This document shows positions 43,323-55,200 of a stretch of 64,000 nt of DNA, one piece after another (within the stretch, counting starts at the first letter, position 1; every line of letters starts with the position of its first letter). A program made the translations under genes and the position numbers. This DNA is from Umbilicaria muhlenbergii (lineage: Eukaryota; Ascomycota; Lecanoromycetes; Umbilicariales; Umbilicariaceae). The stretch lies in the NCBI GenBank assembly GCA_000611775.1, contig KK106981.1, positions 1,128,162 through 1,192,161 on the forward strand, written 5' to 3'. The notes below the pieces were generated by a model. It was not told the origin of the DNA and ran no database searches. It worked only from the letters and a program-made list of their open reading frames with translations.

Positions 43323-45859
43323 ATGATCATAGCAGCTTTATTGCTCCTCTCCCTGCCAATAGTATTTGGACAAGACTTTGGGTACGTATTTGAACAAAAT
43401 GGACGGGAGAAACTGCCAGGAAGTTCTTTTGGCACACCAGGTGTAAATATGACGTATGATTATGTTGTAAGCATTTCCTCCCACTCTTGATGATTCTTTA
43501 CAAGCTAGATCATCATTCTGTATGATAAATATTAAGCTAACCGGACCAATAATGGTGTAGGTCATTGGTGGAGGCACTGCAGGCCTCACAGTGGCCGCCC
43601 GCTTAGCAGAGAACCCAGAGAATGCGGTCGCTGTGGTGGAGGCAGGGTCGTTCTATGAGATAAGTGGCAATGGGAACCTGACGCAAATTCCGGCCTATGA
43701 GGCGCTCTATAATACTGTGCTTCCGACGCTTGATTGGGGCATCTTCACAACCCCACAACCGGTAATAAATGGAACTCCCATTGTCCGGGATTTTATGTGT
43801 GCTGACAACTCTGCAGCAATTGAATGGCCGATCCATCCACTACTCACAGGGCAGATGCTGGGGAGGCGGGTAATTATTCCTGGTCCTGAACCAGTCCTGC
43901 TATAAATGCTAAAGGCTCTTCAGATCTGCGCGAAATGGTATGGTATATCAACGGTAATTATCTTGAGACTTCACATTCGTTGCATTGTCCTAAAGCTACG
44001 CCAGGGGAACAATAGGCTCCTACAAGGTCTGGGCAGACACAGTGGGAGACTCAAGCTACGAATTCAACAACATCTTGCCCTTTTTCCAGAAGAGTTGTAA
44101 CTTTACGCCCCCAAACTATACACAAAGAGGAGGCCCTCCCATCAAATACAACTCGTCCGCTTACAGCCCCTCAGGAGGGCCTCTGAAAGTCGCTTACTGG
44201 AACTATTACCTTCCTCTCTCCCAATACATCCGCCGCGGCTTTGAGAAGATCGGTTTCTCAGAAATCGACGGTATCGAGACCGGCAATCTGCTCGGCTATG
44301 CGCAGTGGCCAGCGACCACGAATCCCGACACAGCCATCCGCGACTCTTCCGAGACATCTTTTGGTCGACTCGCCCTCGCACAGACCGATCTTCAATGGTA
44401 TCAGACGACGTTGGCCAAGCAGATCATCTTCGACGGCAAGACAGCTGCTGGCGTCAAATTGGAGACTGTCGGACTTGAATACAACCTGATGGCGAGGAAA
44501 GAAGTGGTGCTTGCTGCTGGAGCGGTAAGCAAGCTTGAAGCCCGTGATTCCTGATTAGTTCTCTGTTCTCATTACTTATGGCAGTTCCGGTCACCACAAT
44601 TACTTATGCTCTCAGGAGTCGGGCCCGCTGCTGAACTCCAACGTCTAGGTATCTCTGTGGTTGCAGATCTTCCAGGAGTGGGACAAGATATGTGGGTGAG
44701 TGGGCTCTCTTTACATGTTCTCTGATTCCACCGAGAGTCATGATATGCTCCTAGATCAAGCCAAAGCGAGAGCTATATGACGTCGACAATATCCATCTAC
44801 TTGCGATTGTTCTTTTCGAGGTATCTTTCCTGACATAGTACGTGCAGGACCAACCGGGATTCGCACTGATAGTTCCCGTCAATGTGACAGCAGGCAATCA
44901 GCTCTTCAGTAACGCTGCCTACCTTGCTGAAGCGAAGGACGCCTATCTGAATAATCAAACTGGGCCGCTTTCCGTGTTCACGTCGAACTATCTTGGTGGG
45001 TTCAGCCCGAGATTAGTTGTTTTCAGTCAAGAAATCTTGCTGGGTTCACGCAAAGTGGTTCTTGTGCTAACTCACACTTTCATACAGCCTGGGAGCACCT
45101 CCCCAACTCTAGCTTCAACCATCTCAGGCCCAGCGCACAAGCTGACTTAAACGCCTATCCGCCCGACTGGCCCGACATGCAATACGTCCCCGCAGACACC
45201 GGGGCCGATCTCTCCCCAAACGACACAAACAACTACCTTACTCTCGCAATGACGATACAGAAGACCACATCGCGCGGTAACGTAAGTATCAATTCCACAG
45301 ATGCGGCCGACAATCCGCTCGTTAACCCCAACTGGCTGGGTACATCGACAGACCAGCAACTGGCTATCCAAGGAATTCGGCGAGCGCGTGAGATAATGGC
45401 AGCGATAGGTATTCAGAATGGTCCAGAGGTACTACCGGGCCAGAACGTGACGACTGATGAGCAAATCCTGGAGTATTTGCGGGCTACGACCGCTACGATC
45501 CATCATGCGGTGGCGACTTGTAAGCTACCGATATTTTCCATATTGTGCGTATGTAACTGACCGCTCAACCTTGTACAGGCAAAATGGGCAATTCCACAGA
45601 CCCCAACGCGGTGGTTGACTCTCACGGCCGCGTCTTAGGCGGCGTTAAAGGTTTGCGCGTAGTTGATACCAGCGCCATTCCGATCCTTCCACCTGGCCAG
45701 ATTATGTCGACGGTTTGTACGTGCAAAGGCTTTTTCTTGCATCCTTTCCTGTGGCCTCTTTCAATCTTGTGTATTTGACTTGAAAAGACGCCCTACTTAC
45801 ACGCGGGAGTAGACATGCTAGCTGAGAAGCTCGCCGCCGATATCTTGAATGGACAATGA
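43323..45859 (+). CDS. Secreted GMC-family FAD oxidoreductase
   Basis: Nine exons: 43323-43466, 43561-43865, 43915-43953, 44005-44524, 44585-44695, 44848-44995, 45088-45519, 45579-45716, 45813-45859; 627 residues. A signal peptide ([16 protein letters not shown]) precedes the FAD-binding VIGGGTAGL (about residue 50) and later [12 protein letters not shown]. Family members oxidise alcohols or sugars (aryl-alcohol oxidase, glucose oxidase, choline dehydrogenase types). The frame across exons two to three holds only with a GC-AG intron (43866-43914), and the usual LGGSSARN motif reads [10 protein letters not shown]. The first catalytic His is in [10 protein letters not shown] (about 560), but the second, normally in PPGH, is Gln (LPPGQ, about 604). 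So activity may be changed or lost. Several NxS/T glycosylation sites suit secretion. Confidence 0.85.
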
Positions 45860-46295
45860 GTTGGTCGATGTTAGAGGTTGTAAGATGCGGTGTAGCTGAC
45901 TGGTGAGAAGGCGGAGGATGTGAAACATAGAAGAAAAGGGAGTGTGTCTGAGCATGTAAAAGATAACATGTGTTGTGCGGTGGATTCCTGAAAACAGGAC
46001 AATCTTTAAAGTTAGCGGGTGAGCACATTACTAGTAGAACAGTTGGTTGTTGTCTGATCTATCTTATCTTATTGAGATGGCTCCAGAGGCCTTTTAGACA
46101 GCGTATAGAAAATGTTTATTTGTAAGATATCTTCTATTTGATAGTATTATGATGTTGACGCTAATCATGAGGCTCACTTATCATTGATGGCAAGTTGCAA
46201 GATTTTGTATTGGTTCATGCTTCTATGTGAGTTCTATTATGTCGGAAAAGTCAGTCTTTTGTACATCACTTCTGTATTAAATAGATGGAAGCTGT
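45860..46295. other. Intergenic between convergent genes
   Basis: About 440 bases between the ends of the GMC gene and the Myb gene. No supported feature; 3' UTRs expected. Confidence 0.4.
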
Positions 46296-47966
46296 TCAGT
46301 AGGTACAAAGGCAAAATATTAAAGGCCACTCAAGGCTGTGCGTCTCTGAGTAACAAGGTAACGAAGTTGTTCTAGTATCAAGCATACCTGAATATGACTG
46401 CGAGTAAGTCATTGACTTCATACGAGATAACCTCTGCATCTCATCTACGCTCGTACCGGTGTTTTGGGATAAACAGCCTCCCATATCAGGCGTGAAAGTG
46501 CCGTCTGTGAAAAGTCCCAGTTGCGTTGCAGACGGAGCCATTCCAGTGTTTTGATCTGTCTCGATTGCTTGAAGCACTGGTGGTGTTAGATCTTGCTGAA
46601 AGATAGAATCACCTGATACTGAGGAGTAGTTGGGAGCAGCAGGTGCGAGTGATACATAGCGAGTGGATGTATCAAGCAGCGACTCATGAGTGGCTGGCGT
46701 TTTTGAAGTCTCTTGACTATGGTCTTGAATGTACCACAGAAGATCGTTGCCTACTGCTTGGTCTAGTTCTGAAGCCAGCGCAGTCGTCGTCGAATTATCG
46801 TTCGGTGCCCCAAGGCTGGGGATATTGAGCGAGGCGCTCGCCGAGGAATCCATAGAAAGACTGCGTCCATGGAAACGCTGTGCGTACCTAATATTGCAGG
46901 AGTATGTCAGACGGGAAAGCAGCACAACAAGCGCACTATGACATTCAGATATCGTTTCGATTAGATATTATCGTAACTCACTGTGATTGTTCTACAAGTT
47001 CCTTGACCAGTGCAGAGGCAGGCCGTAGGCCAGGGATGTTTAAATGGCAACATTAGAATAGAATGCACTTACCTATTTTTCGCCATGATGGGAGTTCTGT
47101 TGGGAAGAAATCTCTCAACGACTTCTGTCCATTTGCGCCCATACGTTTCGACTGCCCCTCTCAAAACCTCATCTTCTATGAGCGACCATCGTGCATGACT
47201 AATGTTCGGATTCAGTGTTTCGTGCCATCGTCGAGAACACTCTTTGAAAAGGTTTGGTGTTAGCCTAAATGCGTTTCGGGATTTTCTGCTAGTGAAATGC
47301 AGCCGGCTTCAGCAGACAACAATCTGCCAAGAATCGGACGTTGAAATCGGTCATGATACAAGATAGAGGTGGTAGCATACGATCTGGCTGCCGTGACCCA
47401 ACAGCTTGAGATACCATAGCCCATCTGTTGTTATTGCATCAGTACTCGATTCTTCCTGAAGTACAAAAGCTGAATGATCAAAACTGAACTAAGCGCATGG
47501 AATCTGAAGCATCGGATAGTACAGCTAGATGATGCTAAGATGCGATGGTGTACAGTGCGAGATTTGTGAAAAGAGTTTGGCATACAACTTACTTGAATCC
47601 ATACTTCCCGACTGCTTCAGCTAATAAGGTATCTTCAGTCCGATTCCAAGGACCCTTTCTGCTAGTTGGAGCTAACATGTAGACCCATCTCTTCCTGCAC
47701 TCTTTATTGTTCCGCGAGGGGACGCCCGAGGCAACCTCTAGCCAGTTGATGCTATTGTCATGACCTGTGGTAGATAATGAGTAATGAACGTTGAATGAGC
47801 TGCTGACCAAATTTATGCTTTATTTGAGCATCAACTGTGCAAGCTACCTGTAGTCATCGCACTGTGAGCTCTCTGTTGGCCATGCCTTACCAAATATAGC
47901 AACAGCCTCCCGGAGTAGATTGTCCTCTTCCTTTGTCCAACGGCGCGGATTTCGCCGAGGGCCCAT
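46296..47966 (-). CDS. Myb-like transcription factor with three SANT repeats
   Basis: Exons 47966-47891, 47764-47593, 47424-47381, 47241-47073 and 46887-46296 give 350 residues. The start MGPRRNPRRWTKEEDNLL opens repeat one; repeat two reads KGPWNRTEDTLLAEAV and repeat three HARWSLIEDEVLRGAV, each with regularly spaced Trp or its substitutes and the KxRxRW-type third helix (NNKECRKRWVYML; QCSRRWHETLNP; AKNRYAQRF). Such R1R2R3 proteins bind DNA in the nucleus. After the repeats the sequence is Ser/Thr/Gln-rich without known domain. A 42-base in-frame intron (GTATGC...CTCAG) may be removed near 46350, shortening the tail by 14 residues. Many accessory-region fungal Myb proteins regulate development or metabolism; target unknown. 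Confidence 0.8.
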
Positions 47967-48846
47967 TGTTGACGAAAAGTGGTGCGAATATATAGAGGGG
48001 GGATGCCAAGCCACTAAGCAGGCGACAGTGAAAACTCAACACCCGTGGTCTGAGATTGAATCGACAATAGTCTTATGGCCCAATTCAGGAACATGTTACA
48101 AATCATCAATTTAAAACCATACCTTATAACTCAATATGTCTTATAATCTAGTAGTACCTCATCGGTCAATTAATTCGGTGTACGCCTCGCCACTGCCGTA
48201 ACCCCGCATCGTCGTACTGCACTCGGGGCGGATTCTTTTCTTCGTGGCTCCTCTCACGTTAGCATCTGTTTGACGAATGCTTAGATTGCGGATGTTAGTT
48301 TGGTGGTGGTTTCTCTTAGTGGCTCGCAGCTCGGCAACAGAGCGTTCCGAATAGGATTCGGATCCTCCTGCCAGAGATTATAATCCTACGGATCCTTCAA
48401 AACACCGATCAGGTCTGAATTGGGCAGGACAAGTAGGACTGCAAACAGAATGTCTCTCCCTGCAGCTTGAAAGCTGACGACAGCCGTACGAGTAGCGCTG
48501 ATCGCCCAACGCAAGCCTGAGGATGCGGCAGATGTTTGATCGGCCGAGGAGATCGTGTGAGACAGCTATTAGAAGCGTAGGGAGCAAGCTGTAGTGTTAC
48601 CGGAGTTAGCTGTGCAATGCGTTGCACATGCCGGACTTAGCCACGCTGGCAATTTTATGTCCGAGTATGAGTGATATCCCTCATCCTTGCTCGTTCTGGT
48701 CATCCCATCCCACTACTCAGTATCACATAACATCATGTCATCAGGTTGTCTGCCGTACAGCCCTTCAAACCTCACCTCAAGCCTTAGAATCGCAATTTAT
48801 ACACTCAAGTTTGTAGTATTGTGGAAGGCTTGGGAAACCACGCATC
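47967..48846. other. Intergenic between divergent genes
   Basis: About 0.9 kb between the Myb start and the dehydrogenase start. No supported gene; promoter region for both. Confidence 0.45.
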
Positions 48847-49693
48847 ATGGATTCTACACAGCAGATCATAACCCTCATCACCGGTACGCTCTTAAAACGA
48901 AGCCCTTCACCAATCTCACAACATATATTGTATGCACTCTGTGACTAATCAATTTTACAAAATAGGAGCAAATCAAGGCGTCGGCTACGAATGTGCCAAG
49001 AACCTCCTCCTCTCATCCTCAGCGTACCACATTCTCCTCGGCAGCCGCTCACTAGACAGAGGCAAAGAAGCCGCATCCACCCTTCAAGCACTCCAAAACC
49101 TCAAAGGCACCGTCGAACCTATCCAAATCGACGTCACTGTTGACGACTCCGTTTTTGCTGCAGCCAGACACGTCGCCGAAAAGTACGGCCGACTCGATGT
49201 TCTCGTAAACAACGCTGGCATCGGCGAAACAATGCCCGATGCACCCTACATACGCCTTCAAAAAGTCCTGGCAGTCAACACGGTCGGCCCTGTCCTCGTC
49301 ACAGACGCCTTCGTTGACCTTTTACGCAAATCATCGAGCCCGCGCATTGTTTTCGTGAGCTCGAGCGCCGGTTCGCTCAGTCAGGCTGCGGATCCAAATT
49401 CGCCCTATTACGGCAGCAAAACAGGGTTAGTATTTAGTCGCTACCGTGCGAGTAAGGCGGCGTTGAATATGTTGATGATTGAATACCACAAAGTTCTGGA
49501 GGATGATGGGTTTAAGATCATGGGTGCAGATCCTGGGCTGGTGGCGACTAATTTCCTCAATGCGGAGAAGGTGAGAGCGGCTGGAGCTCCAGAAGCAGAC
49601 GTTGGTGGCGCGACTGTGGCGGAAGTAGTTAAAGGTGAGCGGGATGCGGATATGGGGAGGGTGGTTGGGAGGTATGGTGTGTCTCCTTGGTGA
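48847..49693 (+). CDS. Short-chain dehydrogenase/reductase
   Basis: Two exons, 48847-48883 and 48966-49693, give 254 residues. The intron splits the cofactor motif: ITLITG joins ANQGVGYECAKNLL to make TGANQGVGYE, the TGxxxGxG Rossmann loop. Further marks are LDVLVNNAGIGE (NNAG), IVFVSSSAGSLS with the catalytic Ser, and YRASKAALNML with the YxxxK pair. LGSRSLDRGKEA after beta-strand two has an Arg that favours NADP(H). The substrate is unknown; the carbonyl-reductase-like start is common in fungal accessory genes. Only 3.4 kb from the polyketide synthase, it may act as a tailoring reductase, with the MITE and oxygenase lying between. Confidence 0.92.
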
Positions 49694-49826
49694 GCGGCGA
49701 TTCATATGAAGTGATGATGTGCGCCGCACAGTCTCAATGCAGCGAAGTTGGGTATAACCTGCCTTGCCTTCAATCACGAATTATCAACTACCTTACTCTG
49801 ACATGTCTGAGTAGATTTTATGCTGT
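49694..49826. other. Short spacer before the MITE
   Basis: 3' flank of the dehydrogenase gene; nothing else seen. Confidence 0.4.
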
Positions 49827-50118
49827 CCGGTTTAGTATGTTTCTCGTAAAACGACACCCCTATTTCATACATTGACACGCCCACTCCCCTAAAATATAAG
49901 ACTCTCGGTTAAAGGCCTACAATGCTTTAACGCTCACTACACTGACGTACAACGCTGGATTCTGCGGATAACGTTGTGTTAACAGAGATCTGAGGCTATC
50001 TGTATGAGGGCTAGGCTTGGGGGTGAGCGCAGCGAGCGGTTTGATGGTTGTGGTTAGATATGTAAATATATGGGGTGTCAATGTATGAAATAGGCGTTTT
50101 ACGAGAACCCGGTTTAGT
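49827..50118. mobile_element. Mutator-like MITE with a 10-bp target duplication
   Basis: The ten bases ccggtttagt occur at 49827-49836 and 50109-50118 as a direct repeat. Between them lies a 272-base segment with inverted ends of about 35-40 bases: both ends read TTCTCGTAAAACG, then CCTATTTCATACATTGACAC, with an extra five bases in the left copy. A 9-10 bp target duplication is characteristic of Mutator-like DNA transposons. There is no coding frame, so the element is non-autonomous and would need a transposase from elsewhere. The clean duplication suggests a fairly recent insertion. It lies between the dehydrogenase and oxygenase genes without breaking either. Confidence 0.85.
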
Positions 50119-50300
50119 GGCCCCACTAGATCAATCCGCTAGATAGATTTAGGTAGACCGAAGAATCTTCTCAGCTAATGACCGCCGCGTACCCCCCCGG
50201 CATTAATCATCTACCACCGCATCGAATAGTGGTTATTACCCTATGTATTCAACATAATATCCCACTGTGGCCTAATGTCAGATGCCCTGCCTTTGATAGA

Positions 50301-51477
50301 CTACTTCCTCTCCATCACTGACAAGACTGCCTTCACTCGGCTTGCGCCCCATTGCTGCGCATTCATAACTTCCCCTCTCGATTGTTCCGGTCCATTCTCT
50401 GGAATAAGCGGACTTTCCAGTGCAGTCATAGGCGTGGCGTTGGCTGGTCTGATACCTAAGAGGACGCTATACCTGTCAAATTGAGCTTGTTCTCCCGGCG
50501 CTTTGACGATGCGATGCTTCCCAGATTTGAGTACGTTATTGGTGAGTATCTGCATGGCATCTCCAAGGTTCACTATAGCGTGGCCTGGCAAAGGCTTTAC
50601 CCATCGCCAACTATCCTCGGTTTCCGTGTCCTTGTCGATCATCTCTGCATTGGGCTTGGGAATCTGGAGACCGCCAAGCCAGGTGAACAGAATAGCGATT
50701 GAAACTGCGTCCCTATGTGCTGGGAATCCTGGACGATTGAGGCTTTTGCCAGGAATGAGCTTTGGGTATCTCAGGACTCGCAGAAAGTCGCTCGAACGGT
50801 CGGTCATTCGGTGCAGAGATGTAAGCGTACCCGTTGGCAGTTGGAGCTCGCGTTCCAGGACCCCGAGTATGATGTTAGCAACCGTATTCCCATCCCTCAT
50901 GGCATCGCGCCAGGTATCCTCGTCTTTGGAGAGCCACGGAGGTAACTTGAAATCCTCAGAGTCTTTCGAGAGGAGTTCATATTGAGGCAACTGCATAAAA
51001 GTAAGTATTCTCCGTCTCAGGAAACCATAGCGGCAACAAGAACAAGATCTTACATTGAATGCCTCAACTGTCTCCGGCTCCCCGTCCTCGTTGGTGAGTG
51101 TGCAACGATATCTGCAAAATCTTAGCTCTAGACCTTTCAAGGATCAGATTGTTTTTCTTGTCTTACCCGGTATCGAATATTCCAATTTGTTCTCGTCCCT
51201 CGAATCGCTTCTTTTCCTCCATAGAAATAGTACCAAGTGTCTCTTTCCCGGTCCGGCATGCCACGGAAGCAGCCTCGATCATCCTGAGGCCTTTGGGATG
51301 ATCCATCAAATTGAGATAGAAGAAGCCTTCACGAGTGCAAACATCGAACATCTTACGAGCTTCAATTTTGTCGTCGTCAAGCAATTTCGCCAGTGATATT
51401 CTTTCCAGCTCGATGGTTGGCAAGCCCTCCGGGAAGGGTACAGGGTAGAATTCTTGCATGTTAGTGAAAGCCATCAT
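50301..51477 (-). CDS. 2-oxoglutarate/Fe(II) oxygenase, isopenicillin N synthase-like
   Basis: Exons 51477-51167, 51111-51054 and 50990-50301 give 352 residues. The N-terminal DIOX_N-like part reads PTIELERISLAKLLDDD and CTREGFFYLNLMDHPKG. The catalytic double-stranded helix has PAHRDAVSIAILFTWLGGLQ, supplying the His-x-Asp iron ligands, then NLGDAMQILTNNVLKSGKHRI with the distal His, and RYSVLLGIRP, where the Arg-x-Ser pair binds 2-oxoglutarate. Such enzymes hydroxylate, desaturate or cyclise natural products. The start at 51477 (MMAFTNMQEF) is the first ATG before the conserved domain. It is transcribed away from the polyketide synthase, whose start is 778 bases off, so they may share a promoter region. 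A tailoring role is a reasonable inference. Confidence 0.9.
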
Positions 51478-52254
51478 GAAGCTATACGAGGTTATTAACT
51501 GTTCATAAATTATAGTGGACAGATGGAATACCTCCGTCAAGATAATTTTCAGCCATGCAGGACTGCGAGGGTTATTCATTAAGAACAACATCTGGGCCGG
51601 AGTTTCCCCCTCTCTTGCTACGTCTAACAACTACTCAAGTGAGAACTGCAGCTGACTATGCATGATCATCGGAGCAGCGGAGATTTCGCTGCTTGACGTT
51701 AGGACTTATTTGAGATTTGTCCGGCCTTTGTCCGGTCCCATGTCTACCATTACTATCCTGTTGGTACCATTTTGTAGTAAATAGACTGTACGTTCCTGGT
51801 CTTTCTTGCAGCTCTGCGCCCCACTACCCTGCATATCAGCATGCATCTTATCGTCGTATCTAATAGTTGCCAACTCCGATTTATCTACCTATTGTCAGCC
51901 CCATGTCCGGTCTTCTGTTTGATGGCGTACTAGCAGCAGGGTCTTTGTCTGGCTTTACGATGGTCCGAGTCTGGTTAACTTGTGCATTAGTGTTTCTGCA
52001 GCGATCATTGTATATCAAGATATTTGATTGGCCCGCACCGTATTGGCTACCAATCGAGCATAAATTGAGCCCTAACTTGGTGTCTCAAGTTTCGAACTTT
52101 AGGATGTCTGTATTAAAGTGATAAAGTCCTACGTATCTCTTGTATATCACTATTAATATCTTCGCTTCAAGGACGTACTCAGATTCTTAAAAGAAGACTT
52201 CATCGGCAAAAAAGAGGCTCGTATTCAACATCCTACCTTCCAGGTCTCATCACC
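51478..52254. promoter_or_regulatory. Divergent promoter region, oxygenase and polyketide synthase
   Basis: 777 bases between the two start codons, the genes pointing apart. Such shared spacing often goes with co-regulation in fungal clusters. No clear shared binding motif was picked out by eye. Confidence 0.5.
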
Positions 52255-55200
52255 ATGGACAGAGGTATGCGCTATCGAGAATATGCAGCTATTCAGCAGT
52301 TGGCTCACCATCTTTCAGGTGCTCTACCAGACGGGACTACAAACGGTCTTTCTAACGGCCATACAAATGGTCTCTCCAACGGCTACCATGACGGCTTGCC
52401 TGATAACCACCCCCATGATCCTTGGCCCATCAACGACGATATCGAAAACCGATCCGCACTCCTGAAGCCACTATCGGAACCTATCGCTATTTGCGGACTT
52501 GCAATACGTTTACCTAGCGGCATTCGCAGTGGCGAAGACTTCTGGGACCTATTGGTCAATGGCAAGGATGCGAGGTGCCCCACTCGCCCAGATCGATACA
52601 ATCACGGTGGTTTCGATGGGTCTCTGGGAAAGAAAGGTGTGATTAAGGCCCAGCATGGGTACTTCCTCGATGATGACCTCACATCTCTGGACACCTCATT
52701 CTTTACAATGAGTAAGAATGAGTTGGAGAGGACGGATCCACAACAGCGACAGCTCCTTGAGGTAACACGGGAGTGTTTGGAGAATGCCGGGGAGGTTAAC
52801 TACCGAGGCCAGCTAGTGGGATGCTATGTAGGGACTTTTGGCGAAGATTGGCTGCAGATGAGTGCAAGAGAGATGCAGCATTCTGGAGGCTACATTCTGA
52901 CGGGACACGGTGACCTGATGATAGCTAATCGCGTTTCTTACGAGTATGATTTTAGGGGTCCCAGGTAAGACAATGTCTTTAAGTGAAACCACTGATCTAG
53001 AATCAATGCTGAAAAAGACAAGCATGGTTATCAAAACAGGGTGCTCTGCTTCACTCGTCGCTCTGCACGAGGCTTGTCGGGCACTGCAAAACGGTGACTG
53101 CACATCCGCAGTTGTTGCGGGCACTAGCCTAATCATGGGACCGGCAACGACAGCAGCAATGACCCAAGAAGGTATAATCTCACCAGAGGCATCTTGCAAA
53201 ACGTTTGATGCTGCCGCAGACGGATTTGCTCGCGCAGAAGCTATTAATGCGGTCTACGTGAAGAAATTGAGCGATGCCCTTCGAGACGGCAATCCAATAC
53301 GGGCCATCATTCGGAATACCGGAACGAACAGCGACGGCAAAAGTCAAGGACTAATGACCCCAAGTAGTGAGAGTCATGAGTTGTTGATGAGGAAGGTGTA
53401 TCAAGATTCAGGCTTGGATCCAGGGGCAACAGGGTTTGTTGAGGTTAGCACATTTCCACAAAGATTTTATCAATCTTGGTCCCTCTGACAAACTTTCGTG
53501 CAGTGTCATGGGACCGGCACACCCATCGGTGATCCTCTGGAGACAGCAGCAGTAGGTAGAGTTTTTGGGAAGAAGGGCGTTTACATTGGCTCAGTATGTT
53601 GAAGCAACTAAGGAGTAGTGCGATAGGTAACAATTGATAGGTGAAACCAAATGTTGGTCATTCGGAAGGTGCATCAGGTATAACCAGCTTGATCAAGGTT
53701 ATACTCTCACTGGAACACAAAACAATTCCCCCTAACATTAAATTCACGACGCCAAACCCAAAGAGTAAGCTGTCAAATTCCTAGAAAAGGAGATTTACTG
53801 AATCTAATCTTTGCAGTTGCTTTCACGGAGAATGGTCTCACAGTACCGACAAAAGCTATGCCTTGGCCTGCAGACCGCCTGGAGCGCGCAAGTATCAACT
53901 CATTTGGTATAGGCGGGGCCAACGCCCATGTAAGTTCATGCCGTGTCTCTTTGTCATGCCTTATACATTGATTCCGAAACGAAGTTGAAAGGCTTACAAA
54001 TCTACTTCGATAGGTTATTGTGGATTCGCCTGATGGGTATCATTCTGGGATTTCCAGAGAAGCGGTACCAGAGTTGTTGCCCCAGGCTCCGCAGCTGCTT
54101 CTGTTCTCAGCGAATTCGCAAGAGTCTCTACGACGACAAGTTAGCAATCACCAGGATTACCTTAAACTGCATCATGGTTGTGCCGTAGATCTGGCCTACA
54201 CATTGAGTCAACACCGAGAACACTTACCTTACAGAGCCTTTTCAATCGTCCATGAAGACGGGTCGACCCCAGAAACTCAAACGGTGGGGAGGCTTCCGGC
54301 CTCAGTGCCAAAATTGGTGATGATATTCAGCGGACAAGGTGCTCAGTGGCCAACGATGGGACGAGAACTCATCCTCACGTATGCGAGATTTCGGGGGGTT
54401 ATTGAAGCTATGGATCTGGTACTTCAAGGTTTACAGTACCCTCCAGATTGGAAGATCGAAGGTACAACAGCTCATAACTTTTCTAAAGGCTTTCCTTCAC
54501 CTAACCTTCTATTAATTGCGACGGTTTCAATGTGCTAATAGCTCCCAGACGAGTTATTTAGAGTCAAAATGAGCCGTATCCATCGGGCAGAGCTGGCGCA
54601 GCCTCTGTGTACCGCTGTGCAGATTGGGTTGGTAGACTTGTTCCGTGACGCTGGCGTTCAGCCCACAGCTGTCGTAGGTCACTCAAGCGGTGAAATTGCT
54701 GCCGCTTATGCGAGTGGTGCAATGTCTGCCTCTGAAGCAATCATCACCGCATATTACAGAGGTTACGTTACAACGAAGCAGACCTGGATCGGTGGTATGG
54801 CAGCAGTTGGCCTAGGCGCACACGCAGCTTCGCGTTATCTCAAAGACGGTGTCGTAATCGCCTGCGAGAATAGTTCCCGGAGCATTACCTTATCTGGGGA
54901 TTTGGATCAGCTCAAAGAAGTATTACTATCCATTAAAGAAGATAATCCCGACGTCTTGACTCGCCAATTGAAGGTCGACATGGCATACCATTCACGTACG
55001 TACTGATCATGACTTGGAAAGCTGATTCTAACGATATTTGTCGCAGATCACATGAAGTCTCTTAGCAGCGAGTACCGCGGATTCCTTGAAGGCGAATTGC
55101 AAAAGGACGGCACTACTTGCAAGCCGCTGAAAGCTTTATTCTTCTCGAGTGTCAATTGTGAGATCATTGAAAACTCCTCAGCACTGGGGCCCAGGTACTG

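Noticed and set aside
43840-44010. Apparent stop and frame break in the GMC oxidoreductase gene, suggesting a pseudogene
   Set aside because: A GC-AG intron at 43866-43914 plus a normal intron at 43954-44004 gives one continuous frame ([15 protein letters not shown]) to the end, so the gene is probably intact.
44760-44825. Possible extra 66-base in-frame exon ([20 protein letters not shown]) in the GMC gene
   Set aside because: The following intron would be only 27 bases, too short, and skipping the segment restores the usual GQDMWDQPGF sequence.
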